64,000 nucleotides of DNA from Erinaceus europaeus (GCF_950295315.1 NC_080171.1:96958752-97022751), one strand, 5' to 3'. Counted from the first letter of the stretch, positions 32,960 to 46,436 are shown. Numbers and translations: made by a program. The notes: generated from the sequence alone by a model not told the origin.

Positions 32960-33076
32960 TTATTAGCCAGAGCACTGTTCAGCTCTGGTTTATGGCGGTG
33001 TGGGGGATTGAACTTGGAATCTTAGAGCCTCAGACATGGGTCTGTTTTGCATAACATTATACTATCACCCCCACTC
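32960..33076 (-). mobile_element. SINE-C
   Basis: Minus-strand copy, head worn. Confidence 0.78.
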
Positions 33077-33454
33077 AGATACTACAAATTTTTTTTTGCT
33101 CCTGTTAATGGTCATCTCGACCTTCTACATTTATCTTGTTACTCTGAGTCTTCCCCAACTATTCTACTCCAGACCCAGTGTTTCCTTCTCCAAATTTCTT
33201 ATGCCTATGTAAATTACACTCTGTAGGCAACTACATATTGCTTTGGAGTACCCTTTACTTTCCTATTATAATTTGGAAAATGCTGAGTGGGAGTTCATAA
33301 ATGGCAGCTTTAGGCCAGGTAATAAGTGTCCATGTGTGCTATTTCTAATCCTGAAATCAATACCTTATGGTACGTTTATAATAAACAGCTTACAGTTCAA
33401 AGAACCCAACTTCCACAGGGCCAGCAACCACAATCAGTGATGCTTATAAAGGCT
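33077..33454. other. unique intergenic sequence
   Basis: Nothing recognisable. Confidence 0.5.
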
Positions 33455-33656
33455 AGGATGTGTTCTAGTGCGTTCAACTGGGCTTCAAGTTCCAGCTCTT
33501 GTGCAACCTTGGGCAAATTACCTAAGCCTGTTTCTTAACCTAAATTAAAAAAAATAAAAAGCATTATACTCACGAACCATATTAAGGACTCCACTAAACA
33601 TGACATATCTAGCACTTACCTAGATGTGCTCAATATACGCTAACTACTGTTACTAC
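33455..33656 (+). mobile_element. MIR element
   Basis: Carries the MIR core (gcaaccttgggcaaattacc, then taagcctgtttctta) and a 3' part with gctaactactgtta. An ancient mammal-wide SINE, diverged. Confidence 0.8.
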
Positions 33657-34309
33657 CTGGCAGAGGTGAAGTTTTTACCTAGAGTTTATCCTAAAGCCTA
33701 CATTCCTTCCATGATTCCATAGTGCTTCCATGCAATTTTTATATTCTATTCCCATTTATACACAAAAGCAGATGCCAAGAATACTGGATGTCCAGGAAGT
33801 GAGTGGAATATACTTATGCAAGTATTTGTGTTGACACATGCAAAAAAATCATAACTTTCATGCATTTTGAATTAAGAAAACATTTGAATGATTCAAAACA
33901 ATAAAGTTACACTCATGGGGTGGGGGCTGGAGAAGGAAGCCACATATTTACTGACAAATAAAAAGGGTGGGATAAGGAACCAACCTGGCCCAAACATTTC
34001 CTGTTCAGCATAATGCTAAGGGACTTTCCAAATGCTTCTTTCTTGGTGTTTACTTCTGTGTACTTTATCAGTAGGACTGCATACTATTAAAAATACAACT
34101 GAAAAGCTGTGACCATCTCATGAAGGAAGGTTCTGGGCACTGGAATACTGCCTTTAATGAATCAGAACACAGCTCAGTCATGTGGAACAATAGAAAGTTT
34201 CACTTCTGTTTACTAGTCGAGCAACCAAGTAAAGGAATAAGCACTTTTAAATTATGTTAAATGCTAGCTTCTTGCCAGGACATACTACAGACTATGCATT
34301 AGTCTGACA
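33657..34309. other. unique sequence downstream of PPP6C
   Basis: No repeats; could be 3' UTR of a longer transcript or intergenic. Confidence 0.4.
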
Positions 34310-34325
34310 AACTTCCTATAATCTC

Positions 34326-34331
34326 TTTATT
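34326..34331 (-). terminator. PPP6C: candidate distal PPP6C poly(A) signal
   Basis: AATAAA on the minus strand at the downstream edge of the repeat-free block. Chosen by position; no downstream element was verified. Confidence 0.35.
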
Positions 34332-34340
34332 AATTTACAC

Positions 34341-34400
34341 TGAGAGAATACAGCACCTTTCATCCAAAGAACTTAAGGCGCTTTACAAACATTAGCATTT
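34341..34400. repeat. possible ancient conserved repeat
   Basis: agcacctttcatccaaagaa followed by a ggcgctttacaaac motif resembles deeply conserved old SINE/CR1-derived elements. Identification uncertain. Confidence 0.3.
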
Positions 34401-36332
34401 AAAAAACAATTTTACATTTAAAAATCTGATTCTTGCTGTTAAACTTCCTTGACTCCAGATACACAATTTTCTGGAAGCTGATGGAAAGCAAGTCTATTTC
34501 TGACAATGGGAAGAGGCTCAGAAAGAGTTCAGCTTTGCTTTCACAATACAGGCATTTTCCAAAACCTCGTGCTGGGCTTACAAAGCAAAAACACACAAAT
34601 CTTAAATGTATTGAACAGTATTTCAAACCTTATTTCAAAAGAAAAACCCAGAGTTTATGACATCAAGATCTTCTAATAGTTCTAGACATCCAGACAGAGT
34701 AGGAGATGACCCAAGTTTTACACTAGATGTGCTCTTGATCCACACTTTTAGGACCACACACAAATAAACACATTTCATTAGTGAGATTTTTCAGGAAAAA
34801 GCATTAGCCTATTAAAACTAGCCAAGAACATACCTGGCAAATAAAGGGAGTAACTGGTAATTAAAAGTAAACAGTCCTCACTAGAACCTAGGACACTTTT
34901 TATTAGAAGCCAAGTATATCATAGGCAAATGAGGAGTTAAATAGTTATTGCCTCCATTAATACAACACAAGGGATTTTACATTCAGTCTAGACAGAGGGA
35001 GTAACAAGTGTTCCTGCCTACTAGTCAATGACTTGCATCTTCCACCACCTGGTCACTTTATATAGTACACAGCCCTTATTAGAGGAATCCAAATATTCCT
35101 TTTAGGCTTCCAAAGTCCAATGCATTCACTCTCTCTTGCTCTAATATATCTAATAGTAGAAATTATTCTTTTCATGTAAAAAGTCATTATTCAGATGAAG
35201 AGAAAATTTTCAAGTAAAACAGATGGCAGTTAAGGAATGGACAGAATAATACTGGCACAAAGCCCAACATGACAGACAAATGTAGCACACCAATACTTAA
35301 AAATAAAGTCACATTACAGGGACAACTAAAACAATGACATCAATCTGACCTAAGGAGTGTCAAAGGGGAAGGGACAGCTGTGGGTTATGGTTTTATTGGT
35401 ACAACTCAAAAGCAATGGAGACCAAGCACATACATACAATTAACGTTAACAGGGAAGAAAAAAAAAACACTGCAGAGAGCTGTTCAAACACCATACCAAT
35501 GTCTGCATTGTTAATATCCAGTGTTTTACAATTAGTAAAATTCATAGCTACAAATCCTTGTAAGACAAAAAAATATCTTTCCCCCTGAATTACACTAGGG
35601 TGGGGTCTTAACACAAAGTTAGTGACCCAAAAGTTCAAGTGTGTGAAGCAAATGCCACAGCAACTTCTTTCACATAGCTACAAAATTAACAACTACACAG
35701 GGAGCTGGTTGATTGGGGAGGGAAAGGAAAACAGTATTGTGCTCATTTAGTAAAAGAAAACCCTGATGAGAAATTATGTGCCAAGAAGCTTAGACTATAA
35801 AGGTTTTTATTGCATTTTTAGGTAACCTGGAAGTTCTTATCCTAAAGGGGAAAAGTAGGTTTTCAAAACTACCTGAACAGATGCTAAAGTGCGTATTAAT
35901 TGGCTGGCTTTACAAAGGTTTCCTGGAATGATAAGAACTAATCATCATAGTAAAGGGGTACCAACTATTTCAGAAAATGGTCAATTTTAACATCTTACGA
36001 CCACAGTCATAAGAAATACTGGAACACTTGTCCTTATTAACTGGACAGTTGCATATGAAGAACTGATATCACAACCCTTTGGATATTCAAATTATATACA
36101 CAAAGCTGAAACATGGTATCACAGACCTTTACAAAATAAATGAATTTTTTTCTACACTTAAAAAAAAAAACTGCTTCAGATTACAGTTCACAAATACAAG
36201 AGTCCTGCCTTTCCAACCTTTTCAATTGCAATGAAAATATGAACACTTTCTAAAAGTCAAAGTGGTGTTACACAAGAGAATGATTTCTTATTGAAAAGTA
36301 CATAGATTTTACTTAATATATATATGTGTGTG

Positions 36333-36366
<34 letters not shown>

Positions 36367-37337
36367 TGATAGATTGTAAACTGGATTGATCACATTCTAC
36401 TTAACTTGGTATCAAATGAACACATCAGCATTACAAGTATTAAGTGTTTCTCTATTACTATAGAGGATATAAACCAAAACAGTAATATGGCAGTTATGTC
36501 TTATAGGCACAGTTTAGTGATTTTTTTTTTAATAAATAGTACTGAATTTCAGTTGAAGATTTAAACTCAATAATCAAAGGGTCAAGAACTCCAATTAGAA
36601 AAGAAAAAAATAACTTTAAAGTAACAATGAAAGCTTCTTAAAATTTTTAACACTTTAACCTATCTGTGTTTTAAGATTATTTTATTAAAAATACAAGAAA
36701 TCTGAAAAAAGAGCATTACAATTATCTTAATGTACAAAGTCAGAAGCTGTAGCAGTTTTCAACTAAAATTTAAAAACACAACGAGGAGGGCAGCCCTTTA
36801 GACCAATTTATTTTATATCCATTTAAAATATCATCCAACAAAGGACAGTGAAGTGAACAGTTGGGACAGGTATACATAACTCAAGGCATTTGCAGTCCAT
36901 CGTGCCCACTGAATACTTTGCTGCTGAAATTTCTTAAAACTTACCAAACTAAAACAAAAGGCTGAATGATACACAAAAGGAGTATTTCGGTGTAGTCTGT
37001 TCTGTCAATTGCCTTTTTTAAAAAAGGAAACACATCTTGTTTCCCCCAGACCAGTAAATAAGCAGGAGCTACATGCAGCAGTATGAGTATTAAGACATTT
37101 CTCAAGTCTTCTCAAATGAGTCCAAGGTGAGGATGGGATGGGGGAGAAAATTGATAGAAAAACATTGCTATAGACACCATAACAAACAATAAATTTAGAT
37201 AATTTTAAATTAAAAAAAGGCAAGAGGCAGCATTTCAGCAGCAAAGTGCTCAATAAAAAGTATATTGTAGAGGGTAATACACGGAAGATGGGGTGAGAAG
37301 AGGGCAGAAAAATGGGTCAGCAGGATGGGCGAAGGCC

Positions 37338-37586
37338 TCAAAGGAAATACGGCGTTGTTGTTCTGGGAGGAATAACACGCTCTGAATCTGGAACTGCCCG
37401 GAATAACTTTGGTTCTCTTGTATTTACATCTTTGAAGACCATGATTGAAGCAATATTTCCACAACGATAGCAGTAATTAGGAGCAGACCATACTGTTACC
37501 AGCTTCTCATCAAACATAAATTTATAGCCTTCGTGCACTAGTTGGTGAGCTCTGCAGATGAGTTTTAAGTTGTTGATATGAACAAA
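37338..37586 (-). CDS. PPP6C: PPP6C exon 7, coding part
   Basis: 82 codons plus TGA (37338-37340), residues 224-305, phase 0. Contains RAHQ with metal-ligand H237, the [10 protein letters not shown] substrate-groove loop and the TPYFL tail. Acceptor ctgtttgt-side cag at 37587-37589. Confidence 0.97.
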   Translation of the reverse strand, partial: FVHINNLKLICRAHQLVHEGYKFMFDEKLVTVWSAPNYCYRCGNIASIMVFKDVNTREPKLFRAVPDSERVIPPRTTTPYFL

Positions 37587-39373
37587 CTGTAATTTAGAAA
37601 GGTTTATTAAGTATCCAGCACATTAAGACATATATATGTACATATATATGAAATCAGTTGTATAAATAAAGAATTCTTTTACTACTTTAACTACAGAACC
37701 CATAATACACTAACCACCAATGAGCTTTCAACAAGCTGTAAACAGTCACTTTAGCCTGATTCTATAGTTAGAAAAATTATGTAGTCATATATATATATTT
37801 TTGTTGTTGTTGTTGTTGTTAGAAGCTTCTGGAAGAAATGCCCTCTTTAAGTGCTATCAGATGTAAAACATTTTCTTTCTTTTGGCTTAATAGTAAGAAT
37901 ACTGTCATCAATATCTATCATAGAGGTTTTAATAGGGTTCCTACAATATTCTCAAAAATAATTATTCTCCTCTTGTTCAGAGACTCAGAGGATAATTCAC
38001 CTAAGTTGTATTGCATTGATGGGGTCAAAAAGTAGCTCTGAGTCCCTTATACTGGGTTATTTTTCCAACATAAACTCACCTATACATACATAAGTGTGTG
38101 TGTGCTCTTTTTTTTAAATTAAAAATAGTTAAATTTCAAAAAAGTTGCCTAGTCACAAAAGACATACACTAAATCATGCTATGCACCTAAAACTTATAGT
38201 ATATGTCAGCTACATAGCTGTGTATCTTGACAATACTCTATTCTCAACTACAATATTTGAGAGAAAAGAAAGTTATTTTACATATATTATCACATGAACA
38301 CTGAAAAAGATGGTTTCACTGTGTAAACTCAATTAGCCATTAAAAGCATATATGATACATTAGATGAGAAAATGACATCCATAGATACTGTAGTTTGGGT
38401 AAACTAGACTAAATGTCTGATATCTATAGCTACCACATTCCTTTCTACTCTCCATTAGCAAACAACCAATTTTTCCAAAAAGTTGGTTTTACCTCATTTG
38501 TGACCTTTGCACCAAACAGCCAACCTGCTCCCCGGGGACTGATTGCCCAAGTATCCACATCTTCAGGATCTGACCAAACAAGATCACAAAATGCTCCTTT
38601 ATGAGGAATTTCCTGATTCCGTTCAATGGTTCGAATTTGATCCAGTGTTTTGATATCAGGAGATAAACCACCATGAACACACAAAATCTGCTCATCTATT
38701 AACTGGTTAGAAAAATAACAGAGTTGAACATATACTTATAAACTCAGTCATAACTAAATTCATCAGCAAATGTTAACAGCACAATATAACTGAAATGGCA
38801 ATTGGATAAAATCAAACAGTGTGGGCCAGAGAGTTCATCAGGTACGGACGGCACTTGCCTTGCCATGCTTGCAGTCCAGATTCAAGCCCCATAACAACAT
38901 GGGAGGTACTATATATAGCACTAGAGGAAACTTTGGTGCTGTGGTAGCTCTATGTATGTGAGTGAAAAGGTAGCCCAGAGAGGTTAAATGGCCCATACAT
39001 GAGGCCCCAGCTCCATGCAAAAAAAATCAATTAATTAAGCAGTATTGGGGGATGGGGGTGGCGGGCAACAAAACTTGAAGTTGTTTAGTTTTAGACCACA
39101 GCACTTCTCAGTGCTGCACACTGACTGGTGCCAGGGATCATAAGCACGAATTTTCAGCAAGTCCTGAGCACTATCACAGTGTTGTATCCCCAGAACAAGA
39201 CTTGAAGTTTTAAGATTTATAGGGTGGCTAGGGAGAGACAGCATAATGGTTATGCAAAACGAATTTTGTACCTGAGGCTTTAAGTCCCAGGTTCAATTCC
39301 CAACACTACCATGAGCTATAACTGAGCAGTATGCTGGTCTCTTTTTCACTTTGTATCTCTCCCATTAAAATAA

Positions 39374-39406
<33 letters not shown>

Positions 39407-42400
39407 TTTTTAAAATTAATTAAGTTTTAACCAGAGCACAACTTTCTGGCTTATGGTGGTAGTGCTGGAAATTGAACCTGGGATCTTCAATGCCTCAGGC
39501 TTGAGAGTTTGTTTGCATAACCATTATGCTATCCCCCCAGCCCTAAATTAAATATTTAAAGGGGGGAGTTGAATGGTAGCGCAGCGGGTTAGCGAAGGTG
39601 GCACAAAGCACAAGGACTGCGGAGTCAGGCGGTAGTGCAGTGGGTTAAGCGCAGGTGGCATGAAGCGCAAGGACCGGCTTAAGGATCCCGGTTCGAGCCC
39701 CTGGCTTCCCACCTGCAGGGGAGTCGCTTCACAAGTGGTAAAGCAGGTCTGCAGGTGTCTGTCTGTCTCTCCTCCTCTCTGTCTTCCCCTCCTCTCTACA
39801 TTTCTTTTTTTTTTTAAATATTTATTTTATTTATTTATTCCCTTTTGTTGCCCTTGTTGTTTTATTGTTGTAGTTATTATTGTTGTTGTCGTTGTTGGAT
39901 AGGACAGAGAGAAATGGAGAGAGGAGGGGAAGACAGAGAGGAGGAGAGAAAGATAGACACCTGCAGACCTGCTTCACTGCTTGTGAAGCGACTCCCCTGC
40001 AGGTGGGGAGCCGGGGTTCGAACCGGGATCCTTATGCCGGTCCTTGTGCTTTGCGCCACCTGCGCTTAACCCGCTGCGCTACAGCCCGACTCCCTCCTCT
40101 CTCCATTTCTCTCTGTCCTATCCAACAATAACGATATCAATAACAACAATAATAACTACAACAAAAACAAGGGCAACAAAAGGGAGTAAGTAAATAAATA
40201 AATATTAAAAAATATTAAAAAAAAAAAAAGCACAAGGACTGGTATAAGGATGCCGGTTCGAACCCCAGAGTCCCCATCTGCAGTGAAACAGGTGTCTATC
40301 TTTCTCTCCCCTTCTGTTTTCCTCTCCTCTCTCCATTTCTCTCTGTCCTATCCAACAACATCAGTAACAACAATAATAACTACAACAATAAAACAAGGGC
40401 AACAAAAAGGGAATAAAGTATTTTTTTTAATATTTTATTTTCTCTTTTGTTGTCCTTGTTTTTCATTGTTGTTGTAGTTATTGTTATTGATGTTGTTGTT
40501 GTTAGATAGGACAGAGAGAAATGGAGAGAGGAGGGGAAGACAGAGGGGGAGAGAAAGACACCTGCAGACCTGCTTCACCACCTGTGAAGCAACTCCCCTG
40601 TAGGTGGGGAGCCGGGGGCTCGAACCGGGATCCTTGCTGGTCCTTGCGATTTGTGCCACATGTGCTTAGCCCGTTGCGCTACCACTGGACTCCCAAAAAT
40701 AAATATTTTTTAAAAACTTAAAAAAATAAATATTTAAAAGGGAGGAAGGTGATGGCACACCTGGTTAAGTGCTCACATTATAGTGTACAAAGACCCAAGT
40801 TCAAGCCCTTGGTCCCCACTTGTAGGGGGAAAGGCTTCCTGAGTGGTGAAGCTGGGCTGCATGTCTATCTCTTTTTCTATTTCCCCCTCCCCTCTCAATT
40901 TGTCTCTATCCAATAATAAAGAAATGAAAATATTTTCAATATTGATTTATCTATTTAGTCCCTTTTGTTGCCCTGTTGTTTTATCGCTGAAGTTATTGTT
41001 GCTGCTGTACTACTGCCCAACTCCCAAACACATATTTTTTTAAAGAAAATGTACTGCAACAGTACAACAGCAAGGGCGACAAAAGGGAATCAATCAATCA
41101 ATCAATCAATAATTTAAAAAATATTTATAGGGTATAGGGAGGTTGTTTACCCAAAAGAATACATATGCTACCAAGTGCAATGACCTGGGTTTAAGCTTCT
41201 GCCTACCATATGTGAGCAGCACCTACAGGGTGGAAGTTTCACTAATGGTGAGTGCTACAGTATATCCTTTTCTCTTGGTCTTTCTCATTCTCTCTCACCC
41301 TCTATCTAAAAGGGAAAAAAAGCAGCCAAGACCAATAGAATCATGCAGGCACTGAGTCCTAGCAATAAGCCTAATGGCAATTTTAAAGAATGATTCATAA
41401 AAACTTACAGCTGCTTTCTTCAAGTTTGGGAACGCTGATCCAACTTTTTTTTTTTAATTTATTTCTTTATTGGGGAATTAATGTTTTACATTCAACAGTA
41501 AATACAATAGTTTGTACATGCATAATATTCCCCAGTTTCCCATTTAACAATACAACCCCCACTATGTCATTTATCATCCTTCATGTACCTGTATTCTCCC
41601 CACCCACCCACCCTTGATCCAACTTTCTAATCCTATTCTCAACTCTGAATACGACTTCCCAGACAAAACATATACATACATACATATATATCCTTCAGAG
41701 TTATTGCTGGGGCTCAGCACCTGCATCATGAATCCACTGCTCCTGGAGGCCATTTTTCCCCCTTTTGTTGCCCTTGTTGTGGTTATTATTGTTGTTGTTG
41801 ATGTTGTTCGTTGTTGGATAGGACAGAGAGAAATGGAGAGAGGAGGGGAAGACAGAGAAGGGGAGAGAGAGATAGACACCTGCAGACCTGCTTTACCGCC
41901 TGTGAAGTGACTCCCCTGCAGGTGGGATGCCGGGGGCTCACGATCCTTACTCCAGTCCTTGCGCTTTGCGCCAAGTGTGCTTAACCCGCTGTGATACCAC
42001 CCAACTCCCTCCAACAATATTTTTAGCCCACCTCCATGTTAGCTATCAAGCTCAAGCAAAAATCACCAAAGTCAAGGCCCCTTAGGAACATACCTAAAAT
42101 AGACTTCCTAGCTTCTTTTCACCCTAAAATCCCTATTCTCATCTTCTCTAGTCCTATTTTTTTTTTGTTCCTGTTTATTGAACATTTTGTCCTGCTAAAG
42201 TTGCAGATGCTACTATGATTTCATCCTGAACTCCCTAGGCAGATGACCTCACCGATGCATCCCAGAACCTCACCTCTCCAGAGCCTTACCCCACTAAAAA
42301 AGATAGAAACAGGGAGTTAGTTGGGCGGTAGTGCAACGGGTTAAGTGCACTGGCACAAAGCGCAAGGACTGGCGTAAGGATCCCGGTTCAAGGCCCCGGC

Positions 42401-45400
42401 TCCCCACCTGCAGGAGAGTTGCTTCACAGGTGGTGAAGAAGGTCTGCAGGTGTCTATCTTTCTCTCTACCTCTCTGTTTCCCCGTCTCTCTCGATTTCTC
42501 TCTGTTCTATCCAACGACAGCAGCAACAACAATAATCACAATAATGATAAAACAACAAGGGCAACAAAAAGGGAAAAAATGATCTCCAGGATCAGTGGAC
42601 TCGTGATGCAGGCACCAAGCCCCGGCAATAACCCTGGAGGCAAAAAAAAAAAAAAAGATAGAAACAGGCTGGGGGTATGGATTGAACTGCCAACATCCAT
42701 GTCCAGCGAAGAAGCAATTACCAGATCTTCCATCTTCTGCACCCCATAAAGAATTTTGGTTCAGGTGGGAGTCGGGCAGTAGTGCAGCGGGTTAAGCACG
42801 TGGCAAAGTGCAAGGACCGGTGTAAGGATCCCGATTCAAGCCCCGGCTCCCCACCTGCAGGGGAATCTCTTCACAGGCGGTGAAGCAGGTCTGCAGGTGT
42901 CTCTCTCTCTCCCCCTCCTCTCTCCATTTCTCTCTGTCCTATCCAACAATGACGACAACAATAACTACAACATTGAAACAACAAAGGCAACAAAAGGGAA
43001 TAAGTAAATTAAAAAAAAAAAAAAGAATTTTGGTTCAGGGAGGCGGGCGGTGGCGCAGCAGGTTAAGCACAAGTGGTGCAAAGCACAAGGACCATCGTAA
43101 GGATCCCGGTTCGAGCACTGGCTCCCCACCTGCAGGGGAGCCACTTCACAAGCAGTGTCTTTCTCTCCCACTTTCTGTCTTCCCCTCCTCTCTCCATTTC
43201 TCCCTGTCCTATCCAACAACGACATCAATAACCACAACAATGTTAAACAACAAGGGCAACAAAAGGGAAAATAAATAAATATTAGAGAAAAAAAATTTTT
43301 GGTTCAAGGGGCCAAGAAGTGGTACACCTAGTTAAGTGCACGCATCCCAGTGTGCAAAGACCCATGCTCAAGCCCCTGGCTCCCACCTACAGGGGAAAAG
43401 CTTCACAAGTGGTGAAGCAGGGCTGCAAGTGTCTGTCTCTTTCCCTCTATCTGTATCTTCTTCCAGAGAAGAAATGTTAGGGGAAGGTGAGCAGAGGGCT
43501 CTGAACTCCAACTCCATCAGGACTTGGCGGGGAGGGGTATGCGCAGAAGGACACTCAGTAGTAGGTGTGACTGAGAAAGGAAGAAAAGGCAGGACCATAA
43601 GAAAAAAATGGGCAAATATATATGAATAAAGTTATAGAAATAATAGTCAACCCAAATCTGTGATCCTGGAAGAACTGCTGTAGTTTCCAATGGAGGGAAT
43701 GGGGACACTGAACTCTGGTGGGAGGAACTGTGTGGAATTATACCCCCATTATCTTATAATTTTGTAAATCAATATTAAATCACTAATAATAATTTTTTAA
43801 AAACTTACAGCTGCTACAGTAAGCATGTCGAAAACTTTGGTACAGTATCTCCAGGCATTAGCATTTCCATATTTGGTTTGGCACTCATCTATGAAAGAGA
43901 TAGAACAGTTCTCATTAATGAAGTTCTGAATCTGACAATTTAAACAAAGCATACTAGCATACACCACCTGCTCCCCCCTTTTTTAATATTTAATTTAGGA
44001 CTGGGGAGGTAGCATAATGGTTATGCAAACAAACTTTCAAGCTATCAAGACAGTAGAAAAAAAACTTAAACTAGGACAACAGGTTATATTTAGTTCTAGT
44101 AGGCAGAACCTCCACAGTCAAAAAACTGTCTAAACTGTGAGTGCACCTCCAGCCTTAGAATGTGGCACTGTTTTCCTTTTCTTTCTTTCTCTGGCCTCCA
44201 GGATTATTGCTGGGGCTCAGTGCCTGCATTATGAATCCAATGCTCCTGGAGGCCATTTTTCCCCCTTTTGTTGCCCTTGTTGTAACCTTGTTGTGGTTAT
44301 GATTGTTGCTGTTGATATCGGTTTGTTGTTGGATAGGACAGAGAGAAATGGAGAGAGATGGGGAAGACAGGGAGAGAGAAAGATAAGACACCTGCAGACC
44401 TGCTTCACCACTTGTGAAGTGACTCCCCTGCAGGTGGGGAGCCGGGGGCCCAAAGGATATGCATTTAGAACATAATAAAGTGTGTCTAGCTACTTAGAGG
44501 AAGAGATAAAAGATACCAAAGGATCATTCCACCACCCAAGGCAATTCCTAGTCCTGTCCAAGGTGTTCCCATGTGGAACTGGGATGAAACCCAGGGCCTA
44601 CATAGTAAGGCATACACCTTATCTGCTGAGCCATCTCCTGGGTACCTAAGATATTTAAAAACAAAAACAAAAAAAAAAAGTATTTAACTTTCTTAAATGT
44701 TTATTAATGAGAAATGAGAAATGAGGGAGAGAGGTAGAGACTGAACTCCGCTGGGAGGTGATGAAGAGGATAAAGCATTGGATACTCAAGCATGAGGTCC
44801 CAAATTCAACCCCCGGCAGCAGCACATGTACATGAATGATATCTGACCCCCCCCCCCCAAGAACAAATAAATAATCGTAAAAGAAAAAGACTGAACTCAG
44901 TCTTCATGCTTGAAAGTTCAACACTTCATCCATTGTACCACCTGTCAGGTCACCATATTTGACTGTTTAAGATTTACTCGTGGGAGTCGGGCGGTAGCGC
45001 AGTGGGTTAAGCATAAGTGGCGTGAAGCGCAAGGACCTGTGTAAGGACCTGGATTCGAGCCCCCGGCTCCCCACCTGCAGGGGGTTCTCTTCATAGGTGG
45101 TGAAGCAGGTCTGCAGGTGTCTGTCTTTCTCTCCCTCTGTCTTCCCCTCCTCTCTCCATTTCTCTCTGTCTTATCCAACAACAACAACAATAATAACTAC
45201 AACAATAAAACAACAAGGGCAACAAAAGGGAATAAATAAAATAAATATTTATTTAAAAAAAAAAAAAAGATTTACTCGTGTAAAAGATTTACTTGTGTAA
45301 GACAGACAGGGAGTAGAATGAAAAAGAGACCAGAATAGCACTCAGGTGTGTCAGATGAAATGCTGGGAATTAAAACTGAGGCCACAGGTGGGCCAAACAG

Positions 45401-46374
45401 TGGTGCACCTGGTTAAGCGCACATAGCCATGAGCAAGGACCCAGGTTTCAAGCCTCCAGGTCCCACATGGGGGGTTACGAACGGTACAGCAGTGCTGCAG
45501 GTGCCTCTCTTCCATTTTCCTCCTCGCCTGTCAATTCTGTCTCTATCCAATAAATTACATAGAGTATTAAAATTTTTTAAAAGCCTGAGGACAAAGGCAC
45601 ACAAGTCCTATGCTTTCTCATTAAGTTATTTCCCTGATCCTTGTGTTTCCTTTTGTTAAATTAAATAAGCCATAAAACCTAAATGAGCCTAGCTGGGGTC
45701 AGGTGGTGGTGTACCTGGTTAAGTGTACGTATTACCTTGCACAAGGACACTGGTTCAAGCCCCGGATCCCTACCTACTGGGGGAAAGCTTCATGAATGGT
45801 GCAGGAGGGGGCGATAGCATAATGGTTATGCAAAAACCTCTCATGCCTGAGCCTCTTAGGTCCCAGGTTCAATCCCCAGCCCACCATAGACCAGAGCTGA
45901 GCAGTACTCAGGTTGGTTAGTCTCTTTCCCTCTCAATTTAAAAATAAATAAAAAAACAATAAATAATAAAAATAAAATGAAGTTTAACAAATACCATCTA
46001 AGAAAATAAATGAGCGTAGCTTGGTGGGGGGACAAGATGTACAACTGTTATTTTTATTTGCATGTTCAACTCTAGTTTAAGTTGGTGTCAGGGACTGAAT
46101 CTAGGGCTTCTGCAGCTCATGTTTTTTACATACCCACTATTCTTTTGTTTTTTAATCTTTATTTATTTATTGGATAGAGACAACCAGAAATAAAGACGGA
46201 AGGGGGTGATAGGGAGCGAGACAGAGACACACCTGCAACACTGGCTCACTACTTGCAGTTTTCCTCCTGCAGGTGGGGACCGAGGGCTCTAACCCAGGTC
46301 CTTGTGCATTGTAGCACATGTGATCTACCAGGTGTACAAACACTCAGCCCCTATACCCACTATTCTATCTCAAC

Positions 46375-46436
<62 letters not shown>

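Larger units (their letters stand above)
34310..37337 (-). other. PPP6C: probable PPP6C 3' UTR
   Basis: A ~3-kb block with no SINE or LINE, in sharp contrast to all flanking DNA, starting directly after the stop codon. Human PPP6C also has a ~3-kb 3' UTR as I recall. Internal minus-strand AATAAA candidates: 36807-36812, 36681-36686, 35806-35811, 34326-34331. An AT/CA dinucleotide tract lies at 36319-36367. Confidence 0.65.
39558..40428 (+). mobile_element. SINE-A, outer member of a three-level nest
   Basis: Pieces 39558-39619 and 40229-40428. The second SINE inserted with a 13-bp duplication agcacaaggactg (39607-39619 and 40229-40241). Joining across it restores the expected head-to-B-box order. 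Confidence 0.9.
41416..43797 (+). mobile_element. LINE-G copy 3, inserted at PPP6C exon 5
   Basis: A 5'-truncated LINE on the plus strand (antisense to PPP6C), between perfect 18-bp repeats taaaaacttacagctgct (41398-41415 and 43798-43815). The right repeat covers the last 7 bases of exon 5 and its splice donor. LINE sequence is recognisable at 41416-41450, 41623-41690, 42011-42315, 42650-42765, about 43025-43039 and 43460-43797 (aligns with copy 2 upstream of the shared block; the end ggaactgtgtggaattatac is an L1-type tail). It was later invaded by six elements listed separately. Confidence 0.85.

Noticed and set aside
39880..40131. Recurring open frames encoding [22 protein letters not shown] peptides at dozens of places
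   Set aside because: They are translations of SINE-A/A+ bodies; the recurrence reflects the repeat, not a protein family.
46376..46432. CRISPR-like or regulatory array
   Set aside because: Simple GT repeat; a CRISPR array is not expected in a mammal.
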